NCBI GenBank assembly: GCA_007135645.1
Contig: SLIL01000460.1
Location: 1-36,321, forward strand
DNA: 36,321 nucleotides
Direction of reading: 5' to 3'
From: Bacteroidales bacterium
GTDB lineage: Bacteria > Bacteroidota > Bacteroidia > Bacteroidales > UBA7960
Part shown: in pieces, positions 23,548 through 31,787 of the stretch
Numbering within the stretch: the stretch's first letter is position 1
How the letters are laid out: each line of letters starts with the position of its first letter
Notes under the pieces: model-generated
Seen by the model: only the letters and a program-made list of their open reading frames with translations
Databases searched by the model: none
What the model was told of the DNA's origin: nothing
Program-made: the position numbers and the translations under genes

Positions 23548-25701
23548 ATGAAAAACATTTATTTCTGCACCACAATACTATTCTTTTTCACCGCAATGAT
23601 TCCTTCCATTGCCAGGGAAAAATTTCAGGCTTCTGAAAACAGCCCTTTATTTCAGGATACTACACAAATAAGAACTGATACGATTATGGATGCCCGTGAT
23701 ACCCTGTTGCGGGAACTGGATGAGGTGGTCGTAACGGCATTTAACCGCCGGCAGGAGATCATCCAGATCCCCGGGGCACTGAGCTCTGTGGGGGCGCTGG
23801 AACTGGAGCGCGAAAGACCTGTGGTGAATATTCTCCCGGTTTTTCAATATACTTCCGGGGTTTATGCCCAGCAGGGTGCCACCAATACCAGCCGTGTAAA
23901 TATCCGCGGTACCGGCGCCCGGGTGCCTTATGCCACGGGGAAGATCAGGGCCTACTTCAACAACATCCCTCTTACCAATGCATCGGGCTTTACATTCATT
24001 GAAGATATCGACCCTTCGGTGGTTGAAAGCATGGAAGTGATCAAAGGGCCTGCCCCCAGCGTTTATGGCGCCGGTCTTGGAGGAACCATTGTATTGAATG
24101 CCAGGCAACCCCGGGCCAGGCAAACAGGCATTAATAACACCTCTACGGTGGGCGAATGGGGACTGTTTCGCAACAGCACCACTTTGGATCTTGTACAGCA
24201 AAACAGGGCGATGAGTCTGGTTTACAGCCATACCCAGAGCGATGGTTACCGCCAGAATAATGAGTTGCGTCGCGATGCCATCACTTCCGTGTTGCAATTT
24301 TCATTGCCCCGGGACATGGACCTGACAGCACTGGTATCGTTCAGCAACCTTAAATCCCACATCCCCAGCTCCATCGACAGCATCACTTTTGCAGATAGTC
24401 CCCGCTCGGCTGCAGCCAACTGGTTTCGCACCAGGGGCTATGAAGATGCTCGTAGGGCACTGGCCGGTGTCAATGTTTCCAGCGATCGGGAGCAGCGTAT
24501 TGCTGCTGAACTGAGCATCTTTGGACTGTGGCACGACGAAAAGGAGATGCGCCCGTTTGATGTTTTTTATGAAGAACGCTATACAGCAGGAAGCCGTTTC
24601 AGGGCAATCTATCAGCCAGCCTTTGACGGACTGGAGCTATCTGCCGGAGGTGAACTGTTTCTTGACAGGTATTTTCACAGCAACCATGAGAATATTGATG
24701 GTGAAGGGGAACAAGGTGTACCCTTTTCTGATAACCGGGAGGATGTGAGCTCGTATAATCTGTTTACCCAGGCCGACGGCAACTTCGGCCCCTGGAACCT
24801 GTCGGCAGGAGTCAACCTGAATTTTGCACAGCGCGATTACCAGGATCGTTTCAATACCGGTCAACAGAACCTCTCGGGAGTTTATGATTACGGATGGATC
24901 CTTTCACCACGCATTGCGGCAGGTTACCTTTATGCTCCCAGGCATGCAGTTTATCTGAGCCTGAGCCATGGCTTTGCACCCCCCTCGCTGGATGAAACCC
25001 TTACTCCTGAAGGCACTGTTAACCCTGATATCAGGCCGGAAAAAAGCTGGAATCTGGAGTTGGGATTGCGGGGTAAACTTTTTCAGGAACGACTGTTTTA
25101 CGACCTGAGCCTTTATCGCATGGTGGTTGAAGACCTGCTGGTGGCCGAGAGGGTTGCCGAAGATGAGTGGATTGGAAGAAATGCCGGACAATCACTGCAC
25201 CTGGGCCTTGAAGCCGAAATGCAATGGCTGATCATTGGGCAGCATGACCTTGCCGGCCCCTGGCTTGAAGAACTGTCACTGAGGTCAACTTATACCTTCA
25301 GCCATTTTACCTTTACTGATTTTACTGACCGTGGCAATGACTATTCAGGCAATACCATTCCCGGAGTTCCTGACCACATGTTCTTCACCCGCCTGTTTGC
25401 CCGGTCACCACAAGGATTCTACCTTATGCCAGCACAGCGGATGGTGGGCTCCATGACCATGAACGATGCCAATACCCGTTTTTCAGAATCTTATCATGTC
25501 ACTGACCTCACTGCAGGGTATCAGTCAGTTATTGCCGACCGTGTTCGAATGGATATCTACTTAAGGGTAAATAATCTTTTTGATGCCACTTACAGTTCCA
25601 TGATCCTGGTCAATGCCCCCTCCTTTGGCAACAACCCACCCCGGTATTACTACCCCGGATTGCCCCGCCATTTTGTGGTTGGTTTGCGATGGGGGTTATA
25701 A
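23548..25701 (+). CDS. TonB-dependent receptor, siderophore/cofactor type
   Basis: An outer-membrane active-transport receptor of 717 aa. The signal peptide covers about 1-22. A TonB-box-like DEVVVTA lies at 58-64. The plug domain (about 65-190) contains RVNIRGTGAR, DPSVVESMEVIKGPAPSVYGAGLGGTIVLN. The C-terminal barrel includes GFAPPSLDE, VNPDIRPEKSWNLELGLRG and RVNNLFDATYSSM, and the gene ends at GLRWGL. It lacks the N-terminal carboxypeptidase-regulatory domain and any adjacent SusD gene, so it is not a SusC glycan porter; iron-siderophore, haem or corrinoid uptake is more likely. No riboswitch or Fur box was recognised upstream. A MATE exporter follows 94 nt later. Confidence 0.9.
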   Translation: MKNIYFCTTILFFFTAMIPSIAREKFQASENSPLFQDTTQIRTDTIMDARDTLLRELDEVVVTAFNRRQEIIQIPGALSSVGALELERERPVVNILPVFQYTSGVYAQQGATNTSRVNIRGTGARVPYATGKIRAYFNNIPLTNASGFTFIEDIDPSVVESMEVIKGPAPSVYGAGLGGTIVLNARQPRARQTGINNTSTVGEWGLFRNSTTLDLVQQNRAMSLVYSHTQSDGYRQNNELRRDAITSVLQFSLPRDMDLTALVSFSNLKSHIPSSIDSITFADSPRSAAANWFRTRGYEDARRALAGVNVSSDREQRIAAELSIFGLWHDEKEMRPFDVFYEERYTAGSRFRAIYQPAFDGLELSAGGELFLDRYFHSNHENIDGEGEQGVPFSDNREDVSSYNLFTQADGNFGPWNLSAGVNLNFAQRDYQDRFNTGQQNLSGVYDYGWILSPRIAAGYLYAPRHAVYLSLSHGFAPPSLDETLTPEGTVNPDIRPEKSWNLELGLRGKLFQERLFYDLSLYRMVVEDLLVAERVAEDEWIGRNAGQSLHLGLEAEMQWLIIGQHDLAGPWLEELSLRSTYTFSHFTFTDFTDRGNDYSGNTIPGVPDHMFFTRLFARSPQGFYLMPAQRMVGSMTMNDANTRFSESYHVTDLTAGYQSVIADRVRMDIYLRVNNLFDATYSSMILVNAPSFGNNPPRYYYPGLPRHFVVGLRWGL

Positions 25702-25712
25702 AGAACATTTTG

Positions 25713-25720
25713 TATCTTCG
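25713..25720 (+). promoter_or_regulatory. Candidate -7 box for the MATE gene
   Basis: TATCTTCG, one base off TAnnTTTG, lies 76 nt before the TTG start. It overlaps no gene and follows the receptor stop by 11 nt. No good -33 box was found. Confidence 0.28.
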
Positions 25721-25795
25721 CGCGGCAAAAAAAGGCTTTTGTTATTGAGTTGAACTGAACCATAAACGTCAGGATCATTAATCAACAGAATACCA

Positions 25796-27118
25796 TTGTA
25801 TAACCTACGCGACATCTGGAAAATTTCGCTGCCTATCATCGTGGGCCAGGTAGCACAAAATATCATGCTGGTGATCGATACCGCCTTCCTGGGCCGTGTA
25901 TCAGATATTACCCTTGGTGCAGCTGCCATAGGAGGAGTATTCTATTTATGCATGGTGATGTTGGGCACCGGGTTTTCTATTGGGGCACAGATCATGATTG
26001 GCCGACGCAATGGCGAAGCCCGGTATCGTGCCATTGGGAAAGTGTTTGACCACACCCAGTTATTTCTTGCCCTGATGGCTTTGCTGTTAATGCTGCTGCT
26101 AAGCTTTGCAGCGCCACCTTTGCTTGAAGTTTTTATCACCTCCCCTGCCATCCTTGAGGAGAGCCTTATTTTTATCAGCTACAGGAAATACGGCCTATTG
26201 TTTGGGTTCCTGGTCCTGGGATTCAACGCGCTCTATGTGGGCAACACGCAAACCAAAGTCCTCACCATGAGCACATTTGTAATGGCAGCCATCAATATTG
26301 TGCTCGATTACCTGCTTATATTTGGTCATTATGGATTTCCGGAAATGGGGATCGCAGGGGCCGCGATTGCTACCAATATTGCCGAGCTTTTTACCTTCGC
26401 ATTCTATATCACCTGGTCGCTTACGAGGGGAGATTATAAGCGCTACCGGCTGTTTCATTTTAAAAAACCCGACTTTATCCTTTTGTCATCGCTGCTAAAG
26501 CTCGCTGTACCGGTTATGTTCCAGTATTTCTTTTCTTTTTCAGCATGGTTTGTATTTTTCCTGATCATTGAGCATATCGGGGAAATTCAGCTTGCCGCCT
26601 CCAATGTAACCCGCAGTGTTTACATGGTTTTGATGATTCCTTCCTGGGGGTTGAGTATGGCTGTGAATACCCTGGTGAGCAACACCATTGGAAGGGGGCG
26701 GATTGAGGAAGTTATGCCACTGATTTACAAAGTTCTGGGGATTGGCCTACTGATCAACATTGTACTGGTGCAGATCATCATCTTTGCACCCATGCCCATC
26801 ATTGCTTTCTATACCGGAAGTGAGCCGGTTATCCAGGCTTCCCTGCCCCTGTTCCGGGTGATCAGTGTGGCATTGATCGCTTTTACCTTTGGAATGATTG
26901 TATTTAATGGTCTTTCGGGAACCGGGAAAACTATGCTGGCCCTTAAAATTGAAATACTGAGCATCATTTTCTATTTACTTACAGCTCTTTTTCTTGCTTT
27001 TTACCTGAAAGCACCGGCTCCTGTGGTATGGATGGTGGAGATCGTCTATTTTTCGCTCATGGGATTGTTTTCATGGATAGCCCTTAGAACCGGAAACTGG
27101 AAAGAACTGAAGGTATAG
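25796..27118 (+). CDS. MATE-family multidrug/metabolite efflux transporter
   Basis: An inner-membrane antiporter of 440 aa with about 12 hydrophobic segments in two halves. The N-terminal half starts with IWKISLPIIVGQVAQNIMLVIDTAFLG, the MatE signature; the second half starts near residue 235 (LLKLAVPVMFQYFFSFSAWFVFF). Substrate is probably an organic cation or metabolite driven by Na+ or H+. The start is TTG at 25796: it lies just before the first membrane segment, and the next ATG (25865) would remove part of that segment. It is on the same strand as the TonB-dependent receptor, but a separate promoter is possible. It converges on the LRR gene. Confidence 0.9.
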   Translation: MYNLRDIWKISLPIIVGQVAQNIMLVIDTAFLGRVSDITLGAAAIGGVFYLCMVMLGTGFSIGAQIMIGRRNGEARYRAIGKVFDHTQLFLALMALLLMLLLSFAAPPLLEVFITSPAILEESLIFISYRKYGLLFGFLVLGFNALYVGNTQTKVLTMSTFVMAAINIVLDYLLIFGHYGFPEMGIAGAAIATNIAELFTFAFYITWSLTRGDYKRYRLFHFKKPDFILLSSLLKLAVPVMFQYFFSFSAWFVFFLIIEHIGEIQLAASNVTRSVYMVLMIPSWGLSMAVNTLVSNTIGRGRIEEVMPLIYKVLGIGLLINIVLVQIIIFAPMPIIAFYTGSEPVIQASLPLFRVISVALIAFTFGMIVFNGLSGTGKTMLALKIEILSIIFYLLTALFLAFYLKAPAPVVWMVEIVYFSLMGLFSWIALRTGNWKELKV

Positions 27119-27142
27119 AACTGATGCTGTGCAACTTATTCA

Positions 27143-28426
27143 TCAATGTATTTCCACATCAATACCCGGTAAAGACCTGATGATCTCATCCCGGTTGCGT
27201 GTACCTGAAGCGATGGTAAGTTGCTTGAGTTTCTTAAACTTTTTAAGGCCATACACCGGCTTATTGATGGGGTTACCGCCAAAGAACAACCCCTCCAGGG
27301 GAGAGCCCTCTGTTTCTTCAATGAAAATATCTTTCAGATTGTTTTCTGTAAGGCCAAGGTATGCAAGATTTTTCATGGTGAATACCCATGTGGGAAGGGT
27401 AAACAATCTGTTGGCGCCAAAATATAGTTCTTTTAGCTGATCCATTTTCTCCAGGCAATCGGGTAAAACAACAATATGGTTAAATCGCAGATTCAAATGC
27501 CTTAACCCTTTTATCTGACAAACCACATCAGGAAAATCCATAAAAGCATTTTCAGAAAGATCAAGATACTGAAGATTTTCCAGGAGCGAAAACGACTCAG
27601 GAAGCTCCGAGATCCTGTTGCTTCGCAAAATCAATGTTTTCAGGCCTGTGAGCTGGCAAAACCCTTCCCCGATATCTGAAATCAGGTTGTTATGCACATC
27701 CAGATGATTCAATACCGGCAATTTACCCAGGTCAGATTCCAGCTTTTTAATCTTGTTCCAGCTTAAATTCAATTCCCATAAAGAAGGCAGCTCATAGATA
27801 CTGGAAGGAACAAACTCAAAGTTGTTTTCAGCAAGGGATAATTTTTGCAGAAGAGATAAACCTGAAACAGAGTCCGGCAGATCGGACAGTTTGTTCCAAT
27901 CCAGATTTAGTCCACGAAGTGAAAAGACCCTGCCCAGGTTTTCGGGCAAATGACATATCTTATTATTCTGAAGGTTGAGGAACTGAAGGCGTTGAAGATG
28001 CTCAAAGGAAGCAGGCACTGAACGCAGTGTATTCCATCCCAGGTCAAGTTCTTTAAGATTCTGCAGTTTTTCTATACTTTCCGGGATATCAGAAATCTTA
28101 TTATCCCGTAAGTCAAGATGCTCAAGGGATAAAATACTATTTACATGGGTGGGATAATCCATCAACCTGTTTTGAGAAATAACCAGCTTCTTAAGATTCT
28201 TCAGGTTGCTTATATGCTTTGGGATGCTGTTTATTTTATTCTTATGAAGAATTAGGTCTTGTAAATTGACAAATTTTTCAATCTCTTCCATAGGCAGGTC
28301 CTGGAGTGATTGCTCACTGAGATCCAGGTAAACCACTTTTGAAGGGTTCTTCAAAGCCTCTTCCAGAGAGTAGAATACCGGCGGTGAGATAATACCGTTT
28401 TTTGAAAATTCATCCACAAGATTCAT
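27143..28426 (-). CDS. Leucine-rich-repeat protein (nearly all LRR)
   Basis: A predicted cytoplasmic protein of 427 aa made of about 16 LRRs of 23 residues (LxxLxLxxNxIxxLPxxLxxL, SHOC2-like). A short N-terminal segment (FYSLEEALKNPSKVVYLDLS) and a C-terminal cap (LKQLTIASGT then RSLPGIDVEIH) bound the repeats. No signal peptide, membrane helix or catalytic domain is present, so a scaffold or binding role is inferred. It is the second LRR gene here; the other (12671-13579) has a different C-terminal half. It is divergent from the NagZ fusion gene. Confidence 0.88.
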   Translation of the reverse strand: MNLVDEFSKNGIISPPVFYSLEEALKNPSKVVYLDLSEQSLQDLPMEEIEKFVNLQDLILHKNKINSIPKHISNLKNLKKLVISQNRLMDYPTHVNSILSLEHLDLRDNKISDIPESIEKLQNLKELDLGWNTLRSVPASFEHLQRLQFLNLQNNKICHLPENLGRVFSLRGLNLDWNKLSDLPDSVSGLSLLQKLSLAENNFEFVPSSIYELPSLWELNLSWNKIKKLESDLGKLPVLNHLDVHNNLISDIGEGFCQLTGLKTLILRSNRISELPESFSLLENLQYLDLSENAFMDFPDVVCQIKGLRHLNLRFNHIVVLPDCLEKMDQLKELYFGANRLFTLPTWVFTMKNLAYLGLTENNLKDIFIEETEGSPLEGLFFGGNPINKPVYGLKKFKKLKQLTIASGTRNRDEIIRSLPGIDVEIH

Positions 28427-28494
28427 AGATAAATGGAGTTATTGTTTCGTGTTCTATAAATATTTTTTAGGGATGTTCCACTATAATTACCCGG

Positions 28495-28502
28495 CAAATA
28501 TA
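28495..28502 (-). promoter_or_regulatory. Candidate -7 box for the LRR gene at 27143-28426
   Basis: The minus strand reads TATATTTG, an exact TAnnTTTG match, 69 nt before the ATG at 28426. No clear -33 box was seen. Confidence 0.42.
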
Positions 28503-28623
28503 ACTAATTCTATGACATGATAGCAGCACGTAATGAAAAACAGGTAAATAACACGATTTAGCACACGATATTTCTTCGATTTTAATCCGTGTTTTTACCC
28601 GTATTTTATGATTTTCTTATGGT

Positions 28624-28631
28624 TATTTTTG
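28624..28631 (+). promoter_or_regulatory. Candidate -7 box for the NagZ/beta-lactamase fusion
   Basis: TATTTTTG is an exact TAnnTTTG match about 105 nt upstream of the ATG at 28737. The -33 region is T-rich at a long spacing. Confidence 0.38.
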
Positions 28632-28736
28632 TAACTCTTGCTGCAATAAACAGGTAAAACTATACGTAGTAGGTGTGGACGTGGTCAATTGGATAGTTTT
28701 TTGTTATTACCGGATCATTAAAGTGTTTTGTTTACG

Positions 28737-31700
28737 ATGAGGATTTTACGACTGCTTACAATATATCTCCTTTTTTCAGGATTATTTTTTCCGGGCTCAA
28801 CATCAGCAGAAACTTTTCTGCTCTCTGATATTTACCAAACGCGCACACTTGATCCCCCTCCCGGCTATTCAACCCCCTGGGTAGATTCTGTTTTTCAAAC
28901 CCTATCCCTGGAGGAAAAAATTGCCCAGCTACTTATGATTGAAGTAAGCAGTAATCAAAACAGGGCCTATTACAACCGTATAGAGCGTTTGATCCGAACC
29001 TATAATATTGGAGGCGTAGTTTTTTTTAAGGGTGGGCCGGTATCCCAGTTAAATCTTACCAATCAGTGGCAGCGGCAGGCAAAAACACCACTGCTTGTGG
29101 CCATGGATGCTGAATGGGGATTATCTATGCGGCTGGATAGCACCATTAGCTTTCCGCGCCAGATAACCCTGGGGGCCATTACCAACGAACGCCTGATCTA
29201 TGAGCTTGGCCTGGAAATGGGTCGCCAGAGCAGGAGAATGGGGATTCACATAAATTTCTCCCCGGTAGTGGATGTAAATTCTAATCCCAACAATCCTATT
29301 ATCAATTCAAGAGCTTTTGGCGAATGCCGGTACAATGTAACCCGAAAGGGTATGGCCATGATGTTTGGCATGCAGGATGCCGGGATCATTGCTACGGCAA
29401 AGCACTTTCCCGGGCATGGGGATACCGATGTAGATTCTCACCATGCTCTGCCTCTGATCAACCATCCGTATCCCAAACTCGATTCCATCCATTTATTCCC
29501 TTTCCGGCATCTGATTGACAAAGGTTTGCTGTCGGTAATGGTGGCCCACCTGAATGTACCGTCACTGGAACAAACCAAAGGGCTCCCCTCCAGTCTTTCC
29601 AGGGAGATCGTAACCGGATTGTTGCAGGAAGATATGGGTTTCAACGGCCTGATCATTACCGATGCTCTGAATATGAGGGGTGTTTCTGACTCACACCGCC
29701 CCGGCGAACTGGAAGTTGCAGCCCTGCTGGCAGGTAACGATATTCTGCTCATGCCCGATGATGTTCCCCGTGCAATCAATGCCATAAAAAGGGCCATTGA
29801 AAACAATGAAATTGATGAGGAATATCTCAACCTGAAATGCCGTAAGGTGCTTTACTTTAAAGAGGTGGCTGGCTTAAACCGTTACAGACCTCTGTCAACC
29901 AATAATCTGATCAGCGATTTGAATGCCGACAGGGTACATAACCTCAACAGAAGACTTGCCGAACAAGCCATCACCATTATCCAAAATGACGATGACCTTT
30001 TACCACTCACCCACCTGGATACCCTGAATATAGCCGCCCTGACCATTGGATCATCTGTTGAGAATCCCTTTCAGGCGATGCTGGCCAATTATGCTCCTGT
30101 TAAAATGTTCAGCTTGCCCAAAAATCACACCCCTCAGCAGGCGCGAGCCCTCATTGCCGATCTCAGCAAATACAACCTGGTAGTGGTTTCCATTCAGAAT
30201 AACAGCATGTTCCCCGGACGTAATTATGGCATCAACCGGCAGACCATTGACCTGGTAAATGAGTTATCCAAAAACAACAATATTATACTCAATGTATTTG
30301 CAAACCCATACAGCCTGTCAGCTTTTGGAGAAGATCTTCTCAATGCCAAATCTATTGTGGTTTCTTACCAGGATGGCAGAGATTACGAAGAGGCTTCTGC
30401 ACAGGTGATCTTTGGGGCATTGCCAGCAAGAGGCCGCCTGCCTGTTTCTGTTTTGCCCTGGTTTTCCATTTACACCGGTATTCAGACCCAGGGCCGCATG
30501 CGGGTAAGATACAGCGATACCGGACCACCCACCCTGAACACCATGATGCTTCAACGAATAGACAGCATTGTAGCACATGCCATAGAGGAAAAGGCATTTC
30601 CGGGATGCCAGATCGCTGTGATTAAAGACGGGGTAATGGTGTACAACAGATCATTCGGACATCACACTTATGATAAGAAAAGAAGGGTCAAAAATTCTGA
30701 TATTTATGATCTGGCCTCCATTACAAAGATCGTGGGTACCACTGCAGCCATTATGAGGCTTTATGATGAGGGACTGATTGACATAGACAAACCTCTGAGT
30801 TATTATCTTCCCCATCTGGAGGATTCCAATAAAAAAAATCTGGTGATCCGTGAGATCCTTGCACACCAGGCCCGTTTTCGCTCCTGGATCCCGTTTTTCC
30901 TTGCAACCCTCATTGACGGAGTTCCCAACGATACCATTTACAGAACCAGTCCGTCGGAGGAGTTCCCCATACAGGTAGCCAAAAATCTTTATATCCATAA
31001 AACCTATAAAGATTCGCTTCTGCAGGTGATCAGTGATTCTGACCTGCTGAGCAGACGAAGATACATATACTCTGATCTGGGTTTCATCCTCTTTGCAGAA
31101 ATGATCGAAAAAGTCACCAACGAACCCTTTGACAGTTATCTCGACAGGGTGTTCTTCAAACCTTTGGGTCTTCAAACCATGGGATTCAATCCATTGAAGC
31201 GTTTTGAGGCATCACGGATAGTGCCCACAGAGAATGACACCCTTTTCCGCAGGCAGTTGCTTCGGGGACATGTACATGACCCGGCAGCAGCAATGCTCGG
31301 TGGTGTATCAGGCCATGCGGGGTTGTTTTCCAATGCTTCCGACCTGGCAATTTTTATGCAGATGCTTCTGGAGGAAGGGAGTTATGGAGGTGTTGATTTT
31401 ATCAATCCGGAAACCATCAGGGAGTTTACTTCCACCCAGTATGCAGGCAACCGCAACCGTCGTGCACTTGGGTTTGACAAACCCACCATCAGGCCCGACA
31501 ACAGCAGCCCAGTATGTGAGAGTGCATCGCAGTTAAGTTATGGCCACAGCGGTTTTACCGGCACATATGCATGGGTAGATCCAAAAGAGGATCTTGTGTA
31601 TGTATTTCTTTCCAACAGGGTACACCCCAATGCATCAAATCGCAAGATCTCACAGCTGGAAGTCAGAACAAGGGTGCATCAGGCAATATACGATGCCATC

Positions 31701-31739
31701 TATTTCGAAAGGTTTATCCACACCAATCGCCTTCCCTGA
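28737..31739 (+). CDS. Secreted NagZ-type GH3 beta-N-acetylglucosaminidase fused to a serine beta-lactamase-fold domain
   Basis: A two-enzyme fusion of 1000 aa. A signal peptide covers about 1-24 (no lipobox Cys). The GH3 domain (about 50-375) has the NagZ motif KHFPGHGDTDVDSHH (222-236), with the Asp/His acid-base pair, and nucleophile Asp309 in IITDALNMRG. A GH3_C-like region covers about 400-590. The C-terminal beta-lactamase/PBP4-like serine hydrolase (about 605-990) has S661-x-x-K664 (SITK), YSD at 778-780 and a HSG triad motif (YGHSGFTG). The first half should remove GlcNAc from murein fragments. The second may be a D-amino-acid or amide hydrolase, or an esterase. Fusions of this type occur in Bacteroidota. 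ATG at 28737 was preferred to TTG at 28728. Downstream is a convergent AbgT gene. Confidence 0.9.
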   Translation: MRILRLLTIYLLFSGLFFPGSTSAETFLLSDIYQTRTLDPPPGYSTPWVDSVFQTLSLEEKIAQLLMIEVSSNQNRAYYNRIERLIRTYNIGGVVFFKGGPVSQLNLTNQWQRQAKTPLLVAMDAEWGLSMRLDSTISFPRQITLGAITNERLIYELGLEMGRQSRRMGIHINFSPVVDVNSNPNNPIINSRAFGECRYNVTRKGMAMMFGMQDAGIIATAKHFPGHGDTDVDSHHALPLINHPYPKLDSIHLFPFRHLIDKGLLSVMVAHLNVPSLEQTKGLPSSLSREIVTGLLQEDMGFNGLIITDALNMRGVSDSHRPGELEVAALLAGNDILLMPDDVPRAINAIKRAIENNEIDEEYLNLKCRKVLYFKEVAGLNRYRPLSTNNLISDLNADRVHNLNRRLAEQAITIIQNDDDLLPLTHLDTLNIAALTIGSSVENPFQAMLANYAPVKMFSLPKNHTPQQARALIADLSKYNLVVVSIQNNSMFPGRNYGINRQTIDLVNELSKNNNIILNVFANPYSLSAFGEDLLNAKSIVVSYQDGRDYEEASAQVIFGALPARGRLPVSVLPWFSIYTGIQTQGRMRVRYSDTGPPTLNTMMLQRIDSIVAHAIEEKAFPGCQIAVIKDGVMVYNRSFGHHTYDKKRRVKNSDIYDLASITKIVGTTAAIMRLYDEGLIDIDKPLSYYLPHLEDSNKKNLVIREILAHQARFRSWIPFFLATLIDGVPNDTIYRTSPSEEFPIQVAKNLYIHKTYKDSLLQVISDSDLLSRRRYIYSDLGFILFAEMIEKVTNEPFDSYLDRVFFKPLGLQTMGFNPLKRFEASRIVPTENDTLFRRQLLRGHVHDPAAAMLGGVSGHAGLFSNASDLAIFMQMLLEEGSYGGVDFINPETIREFTSTQYAGNRNRRALGFDKPTIRPDNSSPVCESASQLSYGHSGFTGTYAWVDPKEDLVYVFLSNRVHPNASNRKISQLEVRTRVHQAIYDAIYFERFIHTNRLP

Positions 31740-31787
31740 ATGCGGGAAAAGCTTACTGGCGATAAGAACCTACCAGCCGGATTATTT

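Larger units (their letters stand above)
28427..28736. other. 310 nt intergenic region with divergent promoter boxes and short repeats
   Basis: No gene was found. The region holds a minus-strand box TATATTTG (28495-28502) for the LRR gene and a plus-strand box TATTTTTG (28624-28631) for the NagZ fusion. AACAGGTAAA occurs twice in direct orientation (28539-28548 and 28649-28658), one copy on each side of the plus-strand box. ACACGAT occurs twice at 12 bp spacing (28551-28557, 28563-28569). These could be regulator-binding sites for the salvage locus. Confidence 0.4.

Noticed and set aside
23647-24297. Antisense frame of 216 codons inside the TonB-dependent receptor gene
   Set aside because: The sense strand encodes a textbook plug domain; the antisense frame shows no domain or start signal.
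23548-25701. SusC-type glycan porter
   Set aside because: No SusD gene is adjacent, the carboxypeptidase-regulatory N-terminal domain is missing, and 717 aa is short for SusC (about 1000 aa).
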